Below, piece by piece: positions 6,498-11,706 of a stretch of DNA of 16,806 bases. The stretch covers positions 1 through 16,806 of the forward strand of contig CAZQLM010000019.1 of NCBI GenBank assembly GCA_964594175.1, read 5' to 3'. The notes beneath the pieces were generated by a model. The model worked only from the letters and a program-made list of their open reading frames with translations, was not told the origin of the DNA and did not search any database. How positions within the stretch are numbered: the stretch's first letter is position 1; every line of letters begins with the position of its first letter. The translations under genes and the position numbers were made by a program. The stretch comes from SZUA-1535 sp964594175 (GTDB taxonomy: Archaea > Aenigmatarchaeota > Aenigmatarchaeia > Aenigmatarchaeales > SZUA-1535).

Positions 6498-7877
6498 CTA
6501 TTTAAAATTCTTTTTCATCACTTTTTCCATATCCTTCAAATCGAAACAAAAAACTTTCCTGCCTTCAAACTCGCATATTTTCTTGCTAAAACTCTTTGCA
6601 AATATAGCAAAGCTTTCTTTTCGCTTTGCATTGCGCCACTGCACGTATTGGGCTTTCTCTGCCAATTCTTTGCAGATTTTCTTTGCGTTAACCCTGCTCT
6701 GCCACTTGCACTCGCAGAAGAGAATTTCTTTGGTTCGTTCGTTTAAAGCAACCAAATCAATTTCTTTATCCTTATGCCACCACTTTCCTATTTTGGTGAA
6801 AGGAAAAAATCTCCAGTTTTTAATAATCTCCAGGCACAAATCCTCAAAAACCTCGCCTAAATAAGTGTTAAATTTTTTTCTGAAATTCTCTATTGCTATA
6901 TGCTGCGCGTAAGATTCTATTTCCTGCTGAAATTCAGAGATAAACTTGAACCAGAACCTGAAATAATTATCCCTGATTTTGTAAATTCCCCTCTTTCCTT
7001 TTCTCGGAGCAAGAATTGGGACAACTCTCTCAACTATCCCCAAGTTCATTAAATTTTTTAAATAGAAGTAAACATCTTTTGGCTCTACGAAAGCATAGTT
7101 ACCTATTTCCGTAATTTTAGTATAACCCAAAGCGATGGCTTCAAGAATTTGGAAGTAAGTCGAATAGTCCCTTAGCTCTTCAGAAAGCAGGTTTATGGCA
7201 TCGTTATATAAAAAACTCGAGGAATCGAAAAATTTTTCCGCAATTTCATTTTCCGCATCTCTTCCTTCGAAAAATTCAAGATATTTCGGTATTCCGCTTG
7301 TTACAGCATAGATTTTTAGAGCATCCTCAAATTTAATTTTCGGAAACCATTCGAAAAGGTGCTTAAATTTCAAAGGTTTAAGATTTAGTTGCATTGTATT
7401 CCTTCCGTAGAGAGGACTTTTCTTCCCTATTACCCTTCCCTGCATAACGCTTATGTAAGAGCCACAGAGAATAAGCTTTGCTTTCGTATCCTTCAAAACT
7501 TCATCAACTATTTCCTGAAAATCCGAAAGAATGCCTTCATCCTTCTCCACAAGATATCCGAACTCATCTATTACAACAATCGGATTCTTTTCTTTTGATA
7601 AAATTGCTTCAAACGCGTCAAAAAAGCTTTTGAATTCCGCTTTGGGAATATTCAAAAATTCGCATACCTTGTGGGAAAATTTTCTCAGATTATATCTTAT
7701 ATTCCTTCTGGCGCAGAGAAAATACAGAGCTTTTTTGTTTTCTATCGCTTTTTTAAGCAGCGCTGTTTTTCCCACCCTTCTCCTACCATAGATTACAATA
7801 AACTCAAATTTGTCGGAAGAAAGCAAGCTCTCTATTTTTTCAAGCTCTATTTCTCTGTTTATGAACTTTCGAGCCAT
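6498..7877 (-). CDS. archaeal AAA+ ATPase with DUF234 C-terminus, array copy 3
   Basis: 459 residues. Walker A GRRRVGKT (31-38), Walker B IVVIDEFGYL (D104, E105; Gly replaces the Pro of the other copies), sensor LILCGSY and LYGRNTMQ. The winged-helix region (KITEIGNYAFVEPKDVYFYL) is the most divergent of the four and lacks the usual DKS motif, so its DNA or partner contact may differ. The C-terminus carries KWWHKDKEIDLVAL (D374) with E389 and K391 (FCECKWQ), grouping it with copy 4. Yet its last 86 matching bases (6565-6650) differ from copy 1 (3681-3766) at only three places. This conflict in affinities shows past recombination between copies. Copy 2 starts 22 bases downstream. Confidence 0.86.
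   Translation of the reverse strand: MARKFINREIELEKIESLLSSDKFEFIVIYGRRRVGKTALLKKAIENKKALYFLCARRNIRYNLRKFSHKVCEFLNIPKAEFKSFFDAFEAILSKEKNPIVVIDEFGYLVEKDEGILSDFQEIVDEVLKDTKAKLILCGSYISVMQGRVIGKKSPLYGRNTMQLNLKPLKFKHLFEWFPKIKFEDALKIYAVTSGIPKYLEFFEGRDAENEIAEKFFDSSSFLYNDAINLLSEELRDYSTYFQILEAIALGYTKITEIGNYAFVEPKDVYFYLKNLMNLGIVERVVPILAPRKGKRGIYKIRDNYFRFWFKFISEFQQEIESYAQHIAIENFRKKFNTYLGEVFEDLCLEIIKNWRFFPFTKIGKWWHKDKEIDLVALNERTKEILFCECKWQSRVNAKKICKELAEKAQYVQWRNAKRKESFAIFAKSFSKKICEFEGRKVFCFDLKDMEKVMKKNFK
6499..6506 (-). promoter_or_regulatory. TATA box of ATPase copy 2
   Basis: The minus strand reads TTTAAATA, about 27 bases before the ATG at 6475. The TAG stop of copy 3 (6500-6498) overlaps the end of the box. 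Confidence 0.6.
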
Positions 7878-7900
7878 AAATATTATATTAATAACTCGAA

Positions 7901-7909
7901 TATTTAAAT
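7901..7909 (-). promoter_or_regulatory. TATA box of ATPase copy 3
   Basis: The minus strand reads ATTTAAATA, about 27-28 bases before the ATG at 7877, just upstream of this gene's start and 5 bases short of the copy 4 stop codon (7914-7916). Confidence 0.58.
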
Positions 7910-7913
7910 TTTC

Positions 7914-9284
7914 CTATTTTAAAATTTTTTCCATCTCCCTCAAATCAAAACAGTAAACCTTTTTTCCTTCAAACTCGCTTATTTTCTTGCTAAAACTCTT
8001 TGCAAATATAGCAAAGCTTTCTTTTCTTTTTTCGTTGTGCCACTGAACGTAGCTTGCTTTCTCGGTAAGTTCCCTGCAAACCTTTTTAGCGTTTACCCTG
8101 CTTTGCCACTTGCACTCGCAAAACAAAATTTCCTTTGTTTCTTCCTTCAGGGCGACCAGATCTATTTCCTTATCTTTGTGCCACCATTTTGAAACAAACC
8201 CAAAATCTTCCAATTCCGGTATAAGCTTTTGCTTCAGCACCTCTTCCACTAGGTATTCGAAGCACAAACCAAAATATTCGTTAAGTTCTCTTCCTATAAT
8301 CTCTTCCACAACCTCTCTTCTACCAACTTCAAGATAGTCCCTGTAAGGATAAACAAACTTAAACCAGAAGCGAAACAAAGGATCGTTTATCTCGTAAATT
8401 CCCTTTCTTTTCATTCCAAACGGTAGTACGTGCCTTACTATACCTACCTCTTCGAGCGAGGAAAGATATTTGGTTAAGTTACTTTTATCCATACCGCTTG
8501 CCGAGCAAAGCTTTCCTATCGTTTTGTAACCAAGGGAAAGGTATTTCAAAATAAGTCTGTAAACTCTTGATTCCCTGAATTCCTGCCTGAGCAGGATTAA
8601 GGGCTCGTCGTATAAATTTTTACCTTTGGTCAGCAGAATTTCCCTTATGTTTTCCATAAGCGGTTTTTCCTCGTTATAGAATTTCAGATAGTAAGGCACT
8701 CCTCCAAAAATAAAATAAACTTCAAAGGGGTTTTTGAAATATTTTACAACATGCTTAAAAGAAAAGGGCTGCAATTTCCAAATATTTAGGTTTCTTCCGT
8801 AAAGAGGTGTTCCTTTTCCTATTACTTCGCTTTCCATTACCGACATGGAAGAGCCACAAAAAATAAGAGTTATGTTTGTGCGCACGAGAAGCTCATCTAT
8901 AATTTTTTGGAACAAAGAAAGCAAACCTTTTTTTGTTTGCATCAAATAGGGAAATTCGTCAATAACTATAACGCATTTTCTCTCCTTTATTTCTTCGCAG
9001 AAAAACCTGAAAAGCTCATACAAGCTCTCGGTTTCCAATCGAAGAAAATATTCTCTTTTCGCGAATTCCGCAAACTTTTGCTTAAAGAATTTTATGTTTT
9101 CTGCATAGCTTTCATCTGTTGCGAGAACGTAAATCGAGGGTTTGTTTTCTATAAATTTTTTAATTAGTTCGGTCTTTCCAACCCTTCTCCTGCCGTAGAG
9201 AACCACTAAATTAAAACCTTTTTCCCGGTATATTTCCTCAAGAAAGCTAAGCTCCCTTTCTCTGTTTGCAAATTTTGGTAACAT
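7914..9284 (-). CDS. archaeal AAA+ ATPase with DUF234 C-terminus, array copy 4
   Basis: 456 residues. Walker A GRRRVGKT (31-38), Walker B CVIVIDEF (D109, E110), then LIFCGSSMSVME and LYGRNLNIW. The winged helix is regular (GKLCSASGMDKSNLTKYLSS), followed by FWFKFVYP. The DUF234 part has KWWHKDKEIDLVAL (D375) and FCECKWQ (E390, K392). It is the first intact gene of the array in the direction of transcription, next to the dead fifth copy and the tRNA gene. As in the other copies, the N-terminus begins with a K/RFxNRExEL signature right after the start, with no leader. Nothing broken is seen. Function beyond ATP hydrolysis is not known. Confidence 0.87.
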   Translation of the reverse strand: MLPKFANRERELSFLEEIYREKGFNLVVLYGRRRVGKTELIKKFIENKPSIYVLATDESYAENIKFFKQKFAEFAKREYFLRLETESLYELFRFFCEEIKERKCVIVIDEFPYLMQTKKGLLSLFQKIIDELLVRTNITLIFCGSSMSVMESEVIGKGTPLYGRNLNIWKLQPFSFKHVVKYFKNPFEVYFIFGGVPYYLKFYNEEKPLMENIREILLTKGKNLYDEPLILLRQEFRESRVYRLILKYLSLGYKTIGKLCSASGMDKSNLTKYLSSLEEVGIVRHVLPFGMKRKGIYEINDPLFRFWFKFVYPYRDYLEVGRREVVEEIIGRELNEYFGLCFEYLVEEVLKQKLIPELEDFGFVSKWWHKDKEIDLVALKEETKEILFCECKWQSRVNAKKVCRELTEKASYVQWHNEKRKESFAIFAKSFSKKISEFEGKKVYCFDLREMEKILK

Positions 9285-9307
9285 AATTATAATAATTCAT
9301 CTACCAC

Positions 9308-9315
9308 TATTTAAA
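9308..9315 (-). promoter_or_regulatory. TATA box of ATPase copy 4
   Basis: The minus strand reads TTTAAATA, about 27 bases before the ATG at 9284. As in the intact copies, it falls at the end of the preceding (here dead) ATPase copy. Confidence 0.6.
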
Positions 9316-9317
9316 TT

Positions 9318-9520
9318 TACCGCTCTTTCCGTATCCTTCAAACCAAAACAGTAAAACTTTTTTCTTCAAATTCGCTAATGCGCTTCGAAAAGCTTTTCGC
9401 GAATATTGCAAAACTCTCTCTTCGCTTATCGTTGTGCCACTGTACGTATTTAGCTTTTTCCAAAATTTCGATTTTCTTTTTTTCAGTTAATTTTATAATC
9501 TTCGAAACCTCACAAAAAAT
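9318..9520 (-). pseudogene. dead fifth ATPase copy (C-terminal fragment)
   Basis: The minus strand encodes EKAKYVQWHNDKRRESFAIF then AKSFSKRISEFEEK, the conserved tail of the array ATPases. After FEEK one base is missing relative to the other copies. In the restored frame it continues YCFGLKDTERAVNLN, so the tail is frameshifted. The whole ATPase, winged helix and metal-binding part are gone. A weak further match, LIFCE before KIIKLTEKKK, may be the remnant of the ILFCECKWQ segment and would bring the copy right up to the 5' end of the tRNA gene. There is no possible start with a Walker motif, so it is clearly a pseudogene. Confidence 0.8.
9491..9500 (+). promoter_or_regulatory. TATA-like box of the tRNA-Gly gene
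   Basis: TTTTATAATC is centred about 28 bases before the first tRNA base at 9524, the normal archaeal spacing. It lies within the dead ATPase copy on the other strand. Confidence 0.45.
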
Positions 9521-9523
9521 TAG

Positions 9524-9656
9524 GCGCCGGTAGTCTAGCGGCAGGACACCGCCCTGCCACGGCGGTGGCCCGGGTTCGAAATAAGGGCGCAACCATGTGC
9601 TTATCAACCATCCTTGCCGAATAACTTGCCTGCAGAAACTCCCGGCCGGCGCACCA
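9524..9656 (+). tRNA. tRNA-Gly(GCC) with a T-loop intron and encoded CCA
   Basis: Exon 1, 9524-9580: acceptor strand GCGCCGG, D-arm (GTCT with GGAC), anticodon stem CCGCC/GGCGG around loop CTGCCAC with anticodon GCC at 9556-9558, a 4-base variable loop, T-stem CCGGG and TTCGAA of the T-loop. Exon 2, 9640-9656: T-stem partner CCCGG, acceptor strand CCGGCGC, discriminator A and CCA. Every stem is complete and mostly G-C, so the gene looks functional and heat-adapted. The T-loop is interrupted between positions 59 and 60 by about 59 bases. Removing them gives the normal loop TTCGAAT. Without the intron the mature tRNA is 71 bases plus CCA. Confidence 0.85.
9581..9639 (+). other. putative non-canonical tRNA intron (position 59/60)
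   Basis: Bases 9581-9639 separate the two halves of the T-loop. A bulge-helix-bulge-like fold can be drawn: exon TTC (9575-9577) pairs with GAA (9635-9637), which leaves a three-base bulge, ACT (9638-9640), next to the T-stem. Cutting after its second base leaves T60. The opposite bulge is AAA (9579-9581), cut after its second A. The fourth pair would be a G-A mismatch, so the motif is relaxed. The first 24 bases can also form a hairpin: ATAA, two unpaired G, GCGCA, loop ACCA, TGTGC, TTAT. The boundary could shift by one or two bases and still give a valid loop. Confidence 0.6.
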
Positions 9657-9672
9657 ATCTCAAATTTTTCAT

Positions 9673-9723
9673 TTAAACCTTCACAATTTCTAAGAACTCA
9701 ATTTTTTCAAAATCTTTATCAAA
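9673..9723 (-). pseudogene. vapC C-terminal relic beside the tRNA
   Basis: The minus strand encodes FDKDFEKIEFLEIVKV and a stop, closely matching the end of the two intact PIN toxins (FDEDFERIEFLEVVKI and FDEDFERVDFLEVVKV). An in-frame stop lies two codons upstream. At DNA level 9695-9723 is almost the same as 302-330. Only about 16 codons survive, so this is the 3' end of a lost third copy, cut off near the primase promoter. Confidence 0.65.
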
Positions 9724-9725
9724 CA

Positions 9726-9733
9726 CTTATAAG
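9726..9733 (+). promoter_or_regulatory. TATA box of the primase gene
   Basis: CTTATAAG is centred about 25-26 bases before the ATG at 9755. There is no SD site, so the mRNA is predicted to be leaderless. This supports the ATG at 9755 as start. Confidence 0.55.
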
Positions 9734-9754
9734 TTTTGCGGTATTTATCCATTT

Positions 9755-11065
9755 ATGCACAAGTTTCAAATTTTTAAATACTATTCAAATCCTTCTGTTC
9801 AGGAAAGAATGATTGAAGTAGCTAAAGATCGAGAAGTAGTAGGAACTTTTCTCAGCGGAAGTTATGCAAAAAGACCTAACATCCTTCTTTATCCTCGCGA
9901 CATAGAGGAAAAGGTTAAAGAAGGTATTATAGCCTTTCACTGCTCAGTGGAAAAATGGAAAAACCCCCTTGCTTTAAAAGCTGAGCTTACAGAGGAGAAG
10001 CTTGCGAGCATGCGCAAAGCTTGGGATGTGATAATAGATATAGACGCGAAAGCTAAATTAGAGCATGCGAAGATAGCTGCAAAATGCGTTTGCGAGCTTC
10101 TGAAGGATTATGGTATAGCTCCAACTGTAAAATTCTCAGGCAGAAGGGGTTTTCACATAGCTGTAGCATCTCAAGCTCTGCCGAAAAAGGTAAATTTTCG
10201 GGAAGTTTCAAAGCTATATCCCGAGCTTTTACGAAGCATAGCCAGATTTATAAGAGAAAAAACAAAGGAAATGATCTTGGATGAGCTAATAAAATTCGAA
10301 GGTGGAGTTGCAAGTCTTGTTAAAGCGGTTGGCGAGATTTCTGAGCTTTCTGCATTTTCTTTTGTGGAAATAGAAAAAGACTGGGGAGTGAGGCACTTGT
10401 TCAGGATGCCCTTTTCTTTGCATAACAAAACTTTTCTAGCTTCGATACCCATAGCAATAAAAAACCTCGAAAAATTTTCTCCGGAACAAGCGAAACCTTT
10501 TGCTTTAGAGAAAAAAATATTTTCTATACCCTTTCTCCAAAACAAAGAAGGCGAAGCCACAGAGCTTGTAATAGCTGCTCTTGATTGGGAAGCTAAGCAT
10601 AAAGAAGAGAAAAAGCCTATCGCGCAGGAGATAAAAATTGTGAGAAAAGCTTTGCCAAAAAGAAAAATCCCAGAGGAATTTTTCCCGCCATGCATTAAAA
10701 ATATTTTAAAAGGTTTGGAAGACGGAAGAAAACGCTCAATTTTTACGCTAGCAACTTTTCTAAGGCAGATGAACTGGAGCAATGAAGAGATAGAAAAAAG
10801 GCTTTATGAATGGAACGCTAACAACAAACCGCCTTTAAGGGAAAACCTTATAAGAACTCAGCTCAAATGGCATTTCCGCCAGCAACGCGAGCTTTTGCCA
10901 GCAAATTGCAAAAGCGATCTATTCTATACAAGCATAGGAATTTGCTCACCAGACAGGATTTGCGAGCAAATAAAAAATCCTGTAAACTATCCTTTCAAAA
11001 TCCTGAAACTAGCTAAACCTAAAAGTAAGAGAAGGAAAAGAAAAAGAAGGTCAAAGAAAAGCTGA
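9755..11065 (+). CDS. priS: fused archaeal DNA primase (PriS catalytic part + PriL Fe-S domain)
   Basis: 436 residues, making RNA/DNA primers at the replication fork. Residues 1 to about 290 are PriS: the REVVGTF...RPNILLYP lead, catalytic D95 and D97 (IIDIDAK), SGRRGFH (128-134), D209 as probable third acid, and RMPFSLHNKT (217-226). Residues about 308-415 match the C-terminal Fe-S domain of PriL, with its four cysteines C313 (PPCIK), C385 (ANC), C397 (GIC) and C403 (RIC), then KNPVNY. The middle PriL part is absent. The last about 16 residues are almost all Lys and Arg. A natural PriS-PriL fusion is known from Nanoarchaeum equitans and points to a DPANN host. The start follows a TATA box directly. 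The 3' end overlaps the convergent nadM-like gene by 15 bases. Confidence 0.92.
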   Translation: MHKFQIFKYYSNPSVQERMIEVAKDREVVGTFLSGSYAKRPNILLYPRDIEEKVKEGIIAFHCSVEKWKNPLALKAELTEEKLASMRKAWDVIIDIDAKAKLEHAKIAAKCVCELLKDYGIAPTVKFSGRRGFHIAVASQALPKKVNFREVSKLYPELLRSIARFIREKTKEMILDELIKFEGGVASLVKAVGEISELSAFSFVEIEKDWGVRHLFRMPFSLHNKTFLASIPIAIKNLEKFSPEQAKPFALEKKIFSIPFLQNKEGEATELVIAALDWEAKHKEEKKPIAQEIKIVRKALPKRKIPEEFFPPCIKNILKGLEDGRKRSIFTLATFLRQMNWSNEEIEKRLYEWNANNKPPLRENLIRTQLKWHFRQQRELLPANCKSDLFYTSIGICSPDRICEQIKNPVNYPFKILKLAKPKSKRRKRKRRSKKS

Positions 11066-11533
11066 AAGTTTTTTCAAATAGCTAACTATTTCTCTTGGAA
11101 CAAGTTTTTTCCACTTTTCATCTTGTTTTTTCATAAGCTCTCTTATTTTTGTCGAGGCATACATTTCGCGTTTCCAGAGTTTTATTGTTAGCACAAATTT
11201 TTTTCCTTTAAAGCATTCCTTTACCCATTCGTTGCCTGTAGCAACAGCGTCGAATTTACACCTTTTTAAAAGCTTTCCTGTCCATTTCTCATCGCTTTTT
11301 TCATCTTTTACTCCTATTATCTCTATTTTTCCGTTTTTAATCTCTTTACCAAAAACAAGTTCTAGCATTCTTTTACGCTCGTAAAAAGAAAACGGATTTT
11401 CTTTTGTTCTTTTTTCCTGAATACTGCCAATACCTATTATTACTTTATCAAATTTTTTCAAAAGAAGCTTAATGACTTTTACGTGTGCTTTATGCAAAGG
11501 TTGGAAACGACCTATGAAAAGCACATTAGCCAT
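11051..11533 (-). CDS. nadM: nicotinamide-nucleotide adenylyltransferase, archaeal type
   Basis: 160 residues. It joins NMN and ATP to NAD+ plus pyrophosphate, the last step of NAD synthesis and salvage, in the cytoplasm. The nucleotidyltransferase signature GRFQPLHKAH (8-17) has both histidines (H14, H17), and the second motif ASTKIR (126-131) is the ISTxxxR site. SIQEKRTKENPFSFYERKRM is the usual archaeal NadM loop. The length is close to the family norm, slightly short at the C-terminus. It is convergent with the primase gene, the stops overlapping by 15 bases, and divergent from the small zinc-finger gene with which it shares a 35-base promoter region. A related FAD or pantetheine-phosphate adenylyltransferase is less likely, given the motif. 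Confidence 0.9.
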   Translation of the reverse strand: MANVLFIGRFQPLHKAHVKVIKLLLKKFDKVIIGIGSIQEKRTKENPFSFYERKRMLELVFGKEIKNGKIEIIGVKDEKSDEKWTGKLLKRCKFDAVATGNEWVKECFKGKKFVLTIKLWKREMYASTKIRELMKKQDEKWKKLVPREIVSYLKKLSAFL

Positions 11534-11568
11534 GAGCTTTATATTTAATCAAGAAAGAAATAAATTTA
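11534..11568. promoter_or_regulatory. divergent promoter region, nadM / zinc-finger gene
   Basis: In 35 bases two TATA-like boxes overlap. TTATATTTAA (about 11539-11548) lies some 26 bases before the plus-strand ATG at 11569. The minus-strand TTAAATTTATTT (about 11557-11568) lies some 29 bases before the minus-strand ATG at 11533. The two genes may compete for TBP. Confidence 0.45.
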
Positions 11569-11706
11569 ATGAAAACCGGAATTTGTCAAGCATGTGGAAA
11601 AATTGCTGTATTGCTTACATGCGAAGTTTGCGGGGCAAGAGTTTGCGCGGAGTGCAAGCTAGCTTATGGCTGCAAGATTTGCAAAGGAAGAAAAATGTTC
11701 AAGTGA
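11569..11706 (+). CDS. 45-residue zinc-finger protein with four CxxC pairs
   Basis: Small protein of 45 residues with eight cysteines in four CxxC pairs: C6-C9, C18-C21, C26-C29 and C35-C38. The spacing (ICQACGK, TCEVCGA, VCAECK, GCKICK) suggests two interleaved zinc sites of the small archaeal zinc-ribbon or cross-brace type. The family is not recognised. Such proteins often act as RNA, ribosome or protein-contact modules, but no function can be given here. The frame is free of stops and starts with ATG 26 bases after a TATA-like box, with no SD. Codon third positions look like the neighbouring primase gene. The stop overlaps the convergent 1414-residue gene by 8 bases. A gene this short is easily missed. 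Confidence 0.78.
   Translation: MKTGICQACGKIAVLLTCEVCGARVCAECKLAYGCKICKGRKMFK

Noticed and set aside
3605..9520. The periodic 3'-end repeats as a CRISPR-like or intergenic repeat array
   Set aside because: The repeats are coding, about 1.4 kb apart and part of paralogous genes; there are no short spacers.
9338..9607. An 89-codon minus-strand frame spanning the tRNA as a real protein
   Set aside because: The N-terminal third is the tRNA gene read backwards, and the rest is a frameshifted tail of the array ATPases; it is a pseudogene plus antisense tRNA.
9581..9639. The T-loop insertion as an integrated mobile element with att sites
   Set aside because: At 59 bases it has no gene, and no duplicated tRNA 3' segment is seen on either side; an intron explains the exact tRNA restoration better, although a very small element is not excluded.
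10171..10782. Minus-strand open frame of 203 codons inside the primase gene
   Set aside because: Fully antisense to conserved primase motifs, no RBS or TATA at its start and no recognisable domain.
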